Positions 9,356-17,044 of a stretch of 64,000 nucleotides of DNA are shown one piece after another. The stretch comes from Massilia sp. 9I (GTDB taxonomy: Bacteria; Pseudomonadota; Gammaproteobacteria; Burkholderiales; Burkholderiaceae_D). A program made the position numbers and the translations under genes. The stretch spans positions 4,187,856-4,251,855 of the forward strand of contig NZ_LR733275.1 in NCBI RefSeq assembly GCF_902506415.1. The letters run 5' to 3'. Below the pieces are notes generated by a model. That model did not search any database, was not told where the DNA came from, and saw only the letters and a list, made by a program, of their open reading frames with translations. Within the stretch, counting starts at the first letter, position 1, and each line of letters starts with the position of its first letter.

Positions 9356-9733
9356 TTACTTCAGGTGGTCCGAAATGAGCTTGGTCATTTCGAACATCGA
9401 GACCTGGGCCTTGCCACCGAAGACAGCTTTCAGCTTGTCGTCGGCGTTGATCATGCGGCGGTTCGATTCGTCTTGCAGGTTCTGGGCCTTGATGTAGTCC
9501 CAGACTTTCTTGGTGACTTCGGTACGTGGCAGCGGCTTGTTGCCCACGACTGCGGCCAGTTTGTCCGACGGCGTCATCTCTTTCATGAAAGCGGCGTTCG
9601 GCTTGCGTGCTGCTGCCGGCTTCGCTGCTGCTTTTGCTGGAGCTGCTTTTTTTGCTGCAGGCTTGGCCGCTGCGGCCGGCTTGGCTGCTGCTTTCTTGGC
9701 TGGCGCTGCGGTGGATTTCTTGGCTGTTGCCAT
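9356..9733 (-). CDS. SWIB/MDM2 domain protein with lysine-rich histone-like tail
   Basis: 125 residues in two parts. Residues 1 to about 47 are a Lys/Ala/Pro-rich, strongly basic, disordered tail like that of histone H1-like bacterial proteins (repeated AAKPAA units). Residues ~48-125 form a SWIB domain (MKEMTPSDKLAAVVGNKPLP, TEVTKKVWDYIKAQNLQDE, INADDKLKAVFGG, FEMTKLISDHLK). In eukaryotes SWIB domains occur in chromatin remodellers. In bacteria (chlamydiae, betaproteobacteria) they are associated with nucleoid or DNA topology functions, but the role is not settled. A strong TAGGAGG Shine-Dalgarno precedes the ATG. It is probably DNA-associated in the cytoplasm. Confidence 0.92.
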   Translation of the reverse strand: MATAKKSTAAPAKKAAAKPAAAAKPAAKKAAPAKAAAKPAAARKPNAAFMKEMTPSDKLAAVVGNKPLPRTEVTKKVWDYIKAQNLQDESNRRMINADDKLKAVFGGKAQVSMFEMTKLISDHLK

Positions 9734-9912
9734 CTTCTAGCCTCCTAAAACGATCACAGGGAAAGTTGCGTTATTGACGCACGGGCTTATATTGGTGGCC
9801 TTTTACTGTTCATGCAAGTCTTTTTCGAAATTTTTTCACTCTGATAAGCCCCAAAATGCGAGCTATCGCACACTCGGCGCGCTTCAAATGAAAAAACCGG
9901 GCCGCCGAATGT

Positions 9913-9948
9913 AAAAAACCGCGCCAGGCCAGTGCCCGCGCGGTTTTT
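9913..9948. terminator. Intrinsic terminator downstream of ffh
   Basis: A stem of five A-T pairs plus CCGCGC/GCGCGG (9914-9924 with 9938-9948) around a 13-nt loop, with A- and T-runs at the ends. It lies directly after ffh on the minus strand. Confidence 0.8.
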
Positions 9949-9967
9949 GGAGAAGCGCTGGATCGGA

Positions 9968-11335
9968 TCAGCGCAGGCCGGGCATCATGCCCTTCATCCC
10001 GCGCATCATCTTCATCAGGCCGCCGCCTTTGAGCTTCTTCATCATGGTCTGCATCTGATCGTACTGGTTCAGCATGCGGTTCACTTCCTGGACCTGGACG
10101 CCGGCGCCGGCCGCGATGCGGCGCTTGCGGTTGGCCTTGATCAGCTCCGGCTTGGCGCGCTCGCCAGGGGTCATCGAGTCGATGATGCCGACCATGCGGC
10201 GCACCTGCTTCTCGGCCTGGTCCATGTTGGCGCCCGCGGCGGCCTGCTGGAACTGGGCCGGCAGTTTATCGAGGAGGCCGGACATGCCGCCCATCTTCTT
10301 CATCTGGGTCAGCTGCGCCTTGAAGTCGTTCATGTCGAACTTGCCGCCGCCCTTGATCTTGTTCGCCAGCTCGGTCGCGGCCTGGGCGTCGACGCCCTTG
10401 CGCGCTTCTTCGACCAGCGCCAGGATGTCGCCCATGCCCAGCACGCGGTTGGCCATGCGGCTCGGATCGAAGGCTTCCAGGCCGTCCAGCTTTTCGGACA
10501 CGCCGGCAAACTTGATCGGCTTGCCGGTCACGTGGCGCACGGACAGCGCGGCGCCGCCGCGCGAGTCGCCATCGAGCTTGGTCAGCACCACGCCGGTCAG
10601 GGGCAGGGCGTCGTTGAAGGCCTTGGCGGTGTTGATCGCATCCTGGCCCAGCATGGCGTCGACCACGAACAGGGTCTCGACCGGATTCACGGCGGCGTGC
10701 ACCGCGGCGATCTCCTGCATCATCGCTTCGTCGATACCGAGGCGGCCGGCGGTGTCGATGATCAGGACGTCGTGGTAGTGCTTCTTGGCCCAATCGAGCG
10801 CATTCTTCGCGATGTCGACCGGCTTGTCGTTGGCCGTGGACGGGAAGAAGTCGGCGCCGACCTGCTTGGTCACCGATTCCAGCTGCGCGATCGCGGCCGG
10901 GCGGTAGACGTCGGCGGAGACGGTCAGGACCTTCTTTTTCTTCTGCTCTTTCAGGTACTTGGCGAGCTTGCCGGTGGTGGTGGTCTTACCGACACCCTGC
11001 AGGCCGGCCATCAGGATGATCGCCGGCGGCTGCTGTGCAAACGACAGCTGGGTGGCGTCGGGGCCGAGGTCGGCGCCCATCAGGGCCGCCAGCTCGCGCT
11101 GCACCACGCCCACCAGGGCCTGGCCCGGGCTGAGCGAACCGATGACTTCTTCGCCCAGCGCTTTTTCTTTCACTTTGGCGATGAATTCGCGCACCGCCGG
11201 CAGGGCCACGTCGGCCTCGAGCAGGGCCATGCGCACTTCGCGCAGCATCTCGGCGGTATTCGCCTCGGTAAGGCGCGCCTCGCCGCGCATCGTCTTGACG
11301 ACCTTGGCTAGGCGTTGGGTAAGGTTATCTAGCAT
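9968..11335 (-). CDS. ffh: Signal recognition particle protein Ffh
   Basis: A 455-residue SRP54 GTPase that binds 4.5S RNA and signal sequences and brings ribosomes making membrane proteins to FtsY. Domains: N-terminal helical bundle (1 to ~90), G domain with GLQGVGKTTTTGKLA (P-loop), DTAGRLG and TKLDGDSRGG, then a methionine-rich M domain (about 330-455) with RRIAAGAGV, the RNA-binding part. It ends in a Met/Gly/Lys-rich tail (MKMMRGMKGMMPGLR). Size and motifs are normal. It is transcribed away from the ABC transporter operon. In related genomes the divergent neighbour is usually ypjD, which here lies ~3 kb further on. Confidence 0.97.
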   Translation of the reverse strand: MLDNLTQRLAKVVKTMRGEARLTEANTAEMLREVRMALLEADVALPAVREFIAKVKEKALGEEVIGSLSPGQALVGVVQRELAALMGADLGPDATQLSFAQQPPAIILMAGLQGVGKTTTTGKLAKYLKEQKKKKVLTVSADVYRPAAIAQLESVTKQVGADFFPSTANDKPVDIAKNALDWAKKHYHDVLIIDTAGRLGIDEAMMQEIAAVHAAVNPVETLFVVDAMLGQDAINTAKAFNDALPLTGVVLTKLDGDSRGGAALSVRHVTGKPIKFAGVSEKLDGLEAFDPSRMANRVLGMGDILALVEEARKGVDAQAATELANKIKGGGKFDMNDFKAQLTQMKKMGGMSGLLDKLPAQFQQAAAGANMDQAEKQVRRMVGIIDSMTPGERAKPELIKANRKRRIAAGAGVQVQEVNRMLNQYDQMQTMMKKLKGGGLMKMMRGMKGMMPGLR

Positions 11336-11585
11336 GTTCTACCTGACTATATATACGACGGCATTCGGACAAACCAGCATTCTACCTTGCGCGGGCCGCC
11401 GAGTTCGACCGCGGCAGCGATATAGCGCACTTTTTCATCAGCTGTGATGCGTTCAATCATATGGAAACCTTGTCGAACTTGACACATCTCACGTACTAAC
11501 AGGCCATTTCCCGTCAGCATCGTTGTCTGTGCCGCGCCTCCGCATGCGCCGCACGCTACGTGTACCGCATAAATGGAGAACAGGC

Positions 11586-12557
11586 ATGGTCAAGCTATTC
11601 GGTAGCATCCTCGTCGCATCCGCCCTGCTGGCAGCAGGTGGAGCCGGGGCCCAGGAGGTCGTCCGGCTTGGAAATCTCAAGCTCGCGCATTTCGGCGCGG
11701 TGTCGTACATCAAGGAGATCGCGCCGAAGTGCGGTATCCGGGTCGAGGAGAAGGTCTTCGCCAAGGGGCTGGACGTGATGCAGGCGATCATCGCCGGGGA
11801 ACTGGACGTGGGCGCGACGGCGTCCGAGGCGGCGATCTCTGGACGCGCCGGCGGCGCCCCGATCGTGGTGGTGGCCGGCTTCGCCCGCGGCGGCGCGCGC
11901 CTGGTGGCGCGGCCCGATCTGGAGATCCGCAGCGTCGCCCAGCTGAAAGGAAAGCGGGTCGGCGTCACGCGCGGCGCGATCCAGGAAGTGCTCTTGATGG
12001 CGCAACTGGCCAAGCATGGCCTGAAGGGCGATGCCGCGCCAGGCAAGGACGTGCAGCTGGTCTACCTGGGCTACCCGGACCTGAACCAGGCGCTGCTCGG
12101 CAAGCAGATCGACGCCATGATGCAGTCGGAGCCGCAGTCCTCGCAGGCGATCAACAAGGGCTTCGGCGTCGAGGTGCTGAAGCCTTACGATACCGCGATC
12201 GGCGAGCCGGTGCGCACCCTGGTCATGACCGAGAAGTTCTACCGCGAACGGCGTCCCGTGGCGGAAAAATTCATGCGCTGCTTCGTCGAGGCCACCCGGA
12301 CCTTCATCGACACCCCGTCCGTGGCCGAGAAATACGTGCGCGAGGTGATCTTCAAGAACCAGATCACGAGCGACGACTTCCAGGACGCGATCCGCAATTC
12401 GCCGTATTCCTACGACATCACGCCGGAGCACATCCAGGTCACCACCGACATCATGGCGCGCACCGGGGTGGGGCGCATGGCGCGCCCGCCGCTGGCAACG
12501 GACTGGGTGCGCACCGACCTGCTGGCGGCGGCCAAGAAAAGCCTGGACGTGAAGTGA
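11586..12557 (+). CDS. ABC transporter substrate-binding protein, NMT1/SsuA-like
   Basis: A 323-residue periplasmic binding protein. Signal peptide [20 protein letters not shown] plus GAQ. The body follows the NMT1/THI5/SsuA/TauA fold: AHFGAVSYIKEIAPKCGI, AKGLDVMQAIIAGELDVGAT, LKGKRVGVTRGA and DAMMQSEPQSSQAINKGFGV. Relatives bind sulfonates, taurine, nitrate, pyrimidine precursors or aromatic acids; the substrate cannot be read from this sequence. The ATG at 11586 is chosen because it gives the signal peptide and has GGAGAACAGG just upstream. The frame is open to 11523, but that extension looks non-coding. The 250 bp between ffh and this gene hold the divergent promoters; I see no strong consensus there. 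Confidence 0.9.
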   Translation: MVKLFGSILVASALLAAGGAGAQEVVRLGNLKLAHFGAVSYIKEIAPKCGIRVEEKVFAKGLDVMQAIIAGELDVGATASEAAISGRAGGAPIVVVAGFARGGARLVARPDLEIRSVAQLKGKRVGVTRGAIQEVLLMAQLAKHGLKGDAAPGKDVQLVYLGYPDLNQALLGKQIDAMMQSEPQSSQAINKGFGVEVLKPYDTAIGEPVRTLVMTEKFYRERRPVAEKFMRCFVEATRTFIDTPSVAEKYVREVIFKNQITSDDFQDAIRNSPYSYDITPEHIQVTTDIMARTGVGRMARPPLATDWVRTDLLAAAKKSLDVK

Positions 12558-12564
12558 GGCGAGC

Positions 12565-13413
12565 ATGAGCCAACAGGACAGGCGCAAACACGCGCGCGAG
12601 CGTTGGAAGGAAATGGCGGTCGGCGCGGTGGTGCCGGTGCTGGCCATCGGGCTGTGGCAGTGGGTCGCCATGAACGGCTGGGTCAACCCGCAGGTGCTGC
12701 CGGCGCCGCTCGACGTGTGGCGCAAGTGGGTGGCCTATTTACTGCCGCTGGCGCCGTTCGCCGACTATACGGACGGCGGCTGGTGGTCGTGGGCGCTGTC
12801 GGGCGAGCTGCCACTGGACATCTGGACCAGCATGGTGCGCGTGGTGGTGGGTTTTGCGATCGGCGCCGGGCTGGCGCTGCCGCTCGGGCTGGCGATGGGG
12901 GCGAGCCGCGTGGTGTATGCATGGATGAACCCCCTGGTGCAGATCCTGCGGCCGATCCCGCCGATCGCCTATATCCCGCTGGCCATCCTGTGGTTCGGGC
13001 TGGGCAATCCGCCGGCGGTATTCCTGATCGCGCTGGGCGCTTTCTTCCCGGTCCTGATGAACACCATCGCCGGGGTGCGCCACGTGGACGGCATCTACCT
13101 GCGCGCGGCGCGCAACCTGGGGGCGGGCAAGGTCACCATGTTCCTGCGCGTGATCCTGCCGGCCGCCGTGCCCTACATCCTGTCGGGCGTGCGGATCGGG
13201 ATCGGCACCGCTTTCATCGTGGTGATCGTGTCCGAGATGATTGCCGTGAACAACGGCCTGGGCTTCCGCATCCTGGAAGCGCGCGAGTACTTCTGGTCCG
13301 ACAAGATCATCGCCGGGATGATCACCATCGGCCTGCTGGGCCTCCTGATCGACCTCGCCATGAACCGCCTGAACAACTACCTGCTGCGCTGGCACCGCGG
13401 CCTGGAGCACTGA
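12565..13413 (+). CDS. ABC transporter permease, SsuC/TauC type
   Basis: A 282-residue inner-membrane permease of the nitrate/sulfonate/taurine class with about six membrane segments. The EAA loop that contacts the ATPase is visible as YLRAARNLGAGKVTMFLRVI. RPIPPIAYIPLAILWFGLG is the family's conserved central stretch. Compared with SsuC it has extra residues between the first membrane segment and the transmembrane domain proper (YLLPLAPFADYTDGGWWSWA). It starts 7 bp after the binding protein, and its stop almost touches the ATPase start, so the three genes form one operon. Confidence 0.92.
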   Translation: MSQQDRRKHARERWKEMAVGAVVPVLAIGLWQWVAMNGWVNPQVLPAPLDVWRKWVAYLLPLAPFADYTDGGWWSWALSGELPLDIWTSMVRVVVGFAIGAGLALPLGLAMGASRVVYAWMNPLVQILRPIPPIAYIPLAILWFGLGNPPAVFLIALGAFFPVLMNTIAGVRHVDGIYLRAARNLGAGKVTMFLRVILPAAVPYILSGVRIGIGTAFIVVIVSEMIAVNNGLGFRILEAREYFWSDKIIAGMITIGLLGLLIDLAMNRLNNYLLRWHRGLEH

Positions 13414-13414
13414 C

Positions 13415-14233
13415 ATGAATGCACCGCAGACCCCGCATCTGGCGCCGCACATCCGCATCGACGGCGTCAACAAGATCTTCGAGACTGGCGGGCGCACCGT
13501 CACCGCGCTGCAGGACATTCGCCTGGAAATCCCGCACGGGCAGTTCACCTGCCTGCTAGGGCCTTCGGGCTGCGGCAAGTCGACCCTGCTCAACGCGGTG
13601 GCCGGCTTCTCGCTGCCCAGCAGCGGCAGCATCACGGTCGACGGCAAGGCGGTTTGCGCGCCGGGGCCGGACCGCGGCATGGTGTTCCAGGAATACGCCC
13701 TGTTCCCCTGGATGACGGTCGAGGACAACATCGCCTTCGGCCTGCACATCAAGGGTATTGGCAAGGCCGCGATCCGCGACCGGGTAGGGGAACTGCTGTT
13801 CATGCTCTCTCTGTCGGATTTCCGCCAGCGCTTTCCCAAGGACCTGTCGGGCGGCATGCGCCAGCGGGTGGCGATTGCGCGCGTGCTGGCGCTCGATTCC
13901 CCCATCATGCTGATGGACGAGCCGTTCGGCGCACTGGACGCGCTCACCCGCCGCAACCTGCAGGAGGAACTGTTGCGCATCTGGTCGGGGCTGAAGAAGA
14001 CCATCCTGTTCGTCACCCACAGCATCGAGGAAGCGATCTACCTGGCCGACCGCATCGTGGTGATGACCTACCGGCCCGGCACGGTCAAGCGCGACCTGTT
14101 GGTGGACCTGCCGCGCATGCGCGACCCGGCATCGAGCGAGTTCAATGCCCTGAAAAGGGAGCTGGGCCTGATGGTGATGGAGGAGCAGCAGCGCTATCAC
14201 ACGGAGGAGTTGAGGGTGGCGGCGGTGGATTGA
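13415..14233 (+). CDS. ABC transporter ATP-binding protein, SsuB/TauB type
   Basis: A 272-residue ATPase powering the upstream permease. Motifs are complete: Walker A GPSGCGKSTLL, Q-loop FQEYALFPWMT, signature LSGGMRQR, Walker B IMLMDEPFGALD, and switch His in FVTHSIEEA. It starts one base after the permease stop, so translation is probably coupled. The C-terminus (PRMRDPASSEFNALKRELG) resembles SsuB/TauB proteins. A short GC-rich hairpin (14238-14252) without a T-run follows its stop and may mark the operon end. Confidence 0.94.
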   Translation: MNAPQTPHLAPHIRIDGVNKIFETGGRTVTALQDIRLEIPHGQFTCLLGPSGCGKSTLLNAVAGFSLPSSGSITVDGKAVCAPGPDRGMVFQEYALFPWMTVEDNIAFGLHIKGIGKAAIRDRVGELLFMLSLSDFRQRFPKDLSGGMRQRVAIARVLALDSPIMLMDEPFGALDALTRRNLQEELLRIWSGLKKTILFVTHSIEEAIYLADRIVVMTYRPGTVKRDLLVDLPRMRDPASSEFNALKRELGLMVMEEQQRYHTEELRVAAVD

Positions 14234-14299
14234 GTGTCCGGCCGGCGGCCGGCAGCAGGGAGCCTGCCCCACCATTTCCCGATGGTGTAGACTCTTAGT

Positions 14300-15103
14300 A
14301 TGCAGAACTCCCTCTTCCTCGCCGCGGCCCTGCTCTACGCGGTGTGCGCCCTGCTGCCGTCGCGCCGGGGCGCCGTCATCTCCGGCGTCACCGCCGTGGC
14401 CTGGGCGGTGCACGGCGCCGCGCTCGGGCTCGACGTGATCGCGCCCGGCCGCCTGCGCGTCGGCTTCGCCATCATGCTGTCGAGCGCCCTGTGGGTCTCG
14501 GTGGCCGCCTACTGGCTGGAAAACCGCAATTTCGCCCTCGACGGCATGCGCCGCCTGGTGATGCCTTTCGCCTTTGCGGCAAGCCTGCTGCCGGTGATCT
14601 TCCCGGGCAGCCTGCTGCCCTTGGACGGCCAGTCGCCGGCCTTCGGCTGGCACGTGCTTGTTGCCGTGCTGGCCTACAGCACCCTTACCATCGCCGCCTT
14701 CCACGCGGTGCTGATGGCCCTGCAGGAAGCGCGGCTGCACACGCGCGCCGCCACGGGAGGCTGGCTGGGCAGCGCGCTGGACCAGCTGCCGGCGCTGCTG
14801 ACCATGGAAAAGCTGCTGTTCCGCGTGATCTGGATCGGTTTCATCCTGCTCAGCCTTACCGTGCTGTCGGGCGTGGTGTTCTCCGAACAGCTGTTCGGCC
14901 GCGCGCTGCGCTTCGACCACAAGAGCGTGTTCGCGCTGCTGTCCTGGCTGCTGTTCGCCGCGCTGCTGGCTGGCCGCCGTTATCAAGGCTGGCGTGGCAA
15001 GACCGCGCTGCGCTTCACGCTGGCGGGCTTCGCCACGCTGGCGCTGGCCTACGTCGGCAGCCGCTTCGTCCTCGAAGTCGTCCTGCACCGGGGTGTCGCA
15101 TGA
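14300..15103 (+). CDS. ypjD: CcsA/YpjD-type inner membrane protein
   Basis: 267 residues, about eight hydrophobic helices, matching the cytochrome c assembly (CcsA/ResC-like) membrane family that includes E. coli YpjD. Conserved pieces include FGWHVLVAVLAYSTLTIAAFHAVL and RFDHKSVFALLSWLLF, each with a His that could bind haem in this family. The function of YpjD is not firmly established; a link with haem or cytochrome c assembly is inferred from the fold. No Shine-Dalgarno is visible and a TAGACT hexamer (14288-14293) ends 6 nt before the ATG, so a leaderless transcript is possible. The TGA overlaps the next ATG. Confidence 0.85.
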   Translation: MQNSLFLAAALLYAVCALLPSRRGAVISGVTAVAWAVHGAALGLDVIAPGRLRVGFAIMLSSALWVSVAAYWLENRNFALDGMRRLVMPFAFAASLLPVIFPGSLLPLDGQSPAFGWHVLVAVLAYSTLTIAAFHAVLMALQEARLHTRAATGGWLGSALDQLPALLTMEKLLFRVIWIGFILLSLTVLSGVVFSEQLFGRALRFDHKSVFALLSWLLFAALLAGRRYQGWRGKTALRFTLAGFATLALAYVGSRFVLEVVLHRGVA

Positions 15104-15351
15104 GCCGCATCCTGTTCTGGATTCTTCTGATCGGCCTGGTCGTGATGGCCATCCGTTCCAAGCTCAAGGGCCTGGACGCGCGCCAGCAGCCGCCCCTGCA
15201 TGACGAGCCGCGCCGCCAGCAACCGGTCGCGGAAATCGAAAGCATGACCCGCTGCGCCCATTGCGGCATCCACTTCCCGGCGTCGGAAGCGGTTCACGCC
15301 GACGGCCACGACTACTGCTCGCCGGGCCACGTGCGCCTGCCGCCGCAGTAA
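15100..15351 (+). CDS. PP0621-type small membrane protein with four-Cys motif
   Basis: 83 residues. One N-terminal membrane helix (ILFWILLIGLVVMAIRSKLKG), then a polar linker, then a C-terminal metal-site-like part, MTRCAHCGIHFPASEA...DYCSPGH. The CxxC plus a later Cys and His suggest zinc binding. This matches the PP0621 family of short proteins found beside pilS in pseudomonads and betaproteobacteria; function unknown. It starts in an ATGA overlap with ypjD and ends 8 bp before the pilS ATG, so it belongs to the same transcript. Confidence 0.85.
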   Translation: MSRILFWILLIGLVVMAIRSKLKGLDARQQPPLHDEPRRQQPVAEIESMTRCAHCGIHFPASEAVHADGHDYCSPGHVRLPPQ

Positions 15352-15359
15352 GCCGGACG

Positions 15360-17012
15360 ATGGCGCCACAAGCGGTACTGTCCCGCGAAGCACGCACGAC
15401 CCTGTGGCGTTCGCTGCAGACCTTCACCGTCACCCGCATCGTCATCGCCCTGGTGCTGCTGCTCTACCTGGGCGTGAGCATCACCGGCGGCGGCCTGCGC
15501 CTGGACGCCGCCAATACCCGTACCTGCCTGTTCTACCTGGCCGCGGCGCTGGTGTTCGGCGCCTTCGGCACCTGGTGGCGACACCGCTTCGCCGTGCAGC
15601 TGGGCTCCCAGATCGCGGTCGACCTGGTCGTGATCTCGCTGCTGTACGTGGAAGCGGGCGGCATGCGCAGCGGCCTGGCCATCCTCTACCTGTTCCCGCT
15701 GGCCGGCGCCGCCATCCTGGCGCCGCTCACGCTGGCCTTGTTCTCGAGCGCGGTTGCGACCCTGTTCCTGCTGGCGGAGAGCACCTGGCAGGTCTTCATG
15801 CAGGAGCGCCAGCCCTCGCTGATGCAGGCCGGCCTGTACGGCGCCGCCTTCTTCGCCGGCGCGCTGCTGGTGAACCGGCTGGCGGCGCGCCTGATCAAGC
15901 AGGAAGAACTGGCCGCGCAGCGCGGCGCCGACCTGCGCATCCAGCAGCTGATCAACGGGATCGTGATCGCCGACGTCGGCGACGGCATCCTGGTGGTCGG
16001 CGACGACAGCGCGGTCTTCACCGGCAACCCGGCGGCGCGCCGCATGCTCGGCCTGGAAGGGGAGGCGGCCGGCTTCAGCCTAGGCGAGGCGCCGGGGCTG
16101 GAACCGGTGGCCCAGGCCTTCGGCGCCTGGCTGCGCGCGCCGATCGAAGGCGCGGCTTTTGTCACCGTCAAGCCCTACCGCGAGGACAGCGGCCCGCTGC
16201 GCGGCCGGCGCGACCAGCCGGTGCACCTCAAGCTGCGCTTCGCGCGGGTCGACACGGCAGGCACGGCGCTCGGGCGCAGCGTGGTGTTCATGCAGGACGT
16301 CAGCGCCATCGAAAACCAGGCGCAGCAACTCAAACTGGCCTCGATGGGACGCCTCACCGCCAGCATCGCGCACGAGGTGCGCAACCCGCTGTCGGCGATC
16401 GGCCACGCCACCGCGCTGCTGGCCGAAGACCTGCACGGCCCGGCCGAGGTGCGGCTCCTGAAAATCGTGGGCGACAATGTGGCGCGCGTGAACCGCATGG
16501 TCGAGGACATCCTGCAGCTGTCGCGCAAGGTGCAGCCGAACGGCGAGCCGCTGCAGCTGGCAAACTTCCTCTCCGAGCTGAAAGCGGAGTTCTGCGAAAC
16601 CCACGGCCTGGCCGAAGACATCGTCTATATCGGCGACGCCGGGACTAACACGGTGCGTTTCGACCCGCTGCACCTGCACGAGGTGCTGCTCAACCTGCTC
16701 AACAACGCGGTGCGCTACGCCAGCCGCGAGCCGAACAGCATCCGGATCTTCCCGGCGCGCGACGCCGCAGGGCGCATCGAACTGCACGTGCAGGACGACG
16801 GCCCGGGCATCACGCCGGAAGTGCGCGCCCACCTGTTCGAGCCCTTCTATACTACGTCGAGCAAGGGAACGGGACTAGGCCTGTACCTGGCGCGCGAGCT
16901 GTGCCTGAACAATGAGGCGAAGCTGGACTATGAATACCGCTTCGACACCGCCGGCAGCGGACCGCGCCGCGCGAGCGGGCGTTTCGTGATCAGCTTTTCG
17001 CAGCCGTCCTGA
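15360..17012 (+). CDS. pilS: Two-component sensor kinase PilS
   Basis: A 550-residue membrane histidine kinase. About six N-terminal helices (residues ~25-185) are followed by a PAS-like region (QQLINGIVIADVGDGILVVG), then a HisKA domain with H338 in SIAHEVRNPLSAIGHA and a HATPase domain (NLLNNAVRYA, DDGPGITPEV, KGTGLGLYLAREL). In Pseudomonas and Myxococcus PilS senses PilA in the membrane and controls phosphorylation of PilR, so type IV pilin expression. The ATG at 15360 gives the usual short cytoplasmic N-terminus; an upstream extension in the same frame overlaps the PP0621 gene and is unlikely. pilR follows 32 bp later. Confidence 0.93.
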   Translation: MAPQAVLSREARTTLWRSLQTFTVTRIVIALVLLLYLGVSITGGGLRLDAANTRTCLFYLAAALVFGAFGTWWRHRFAVQLGSQIAVDLVVISLLYVEAGGMRSGLAILYLFPLAGAAILAPLTLALFSSAVATLFLLAESTWQVFMQERQPSLMQAGLYGAAFFAGALLVNRLAARLIKQEELAAQRGADLRIQQLINGIVIADVGDGILVVGDDSAVFTGNPAARRMLGLEGEAAGFSLGEAPGLEPVAQAFGAWLRAPIEGAAFVTVKPYREDSGPLRGRRDQPVHLKLRFARVDTAGTALGRSVVFMQDVSAIENQAQQLKLASMGRLTASIAHEVRNPLSAIGHATALLAEDLHGPAEVRLLKIVGDNVARVNRMVEDILQLSRKVQPNGEPLQLANFLSELKAEFCETHGLAEDIVYIGDAGTNTVRFDPLHLHEVLLNLLNNAVRYASREPNSIRIFPARDAAGRIELHVQDDGPGITPEVRAHLFEPFYTTSSKGTGLGLYLARELCLNNEAKLDYEYRFDTAGSGPRRASGRFVISFSQPS

Positions 17013-17044
17013 CGCCCAAGCACACCATATAGATAGAGAACGCC

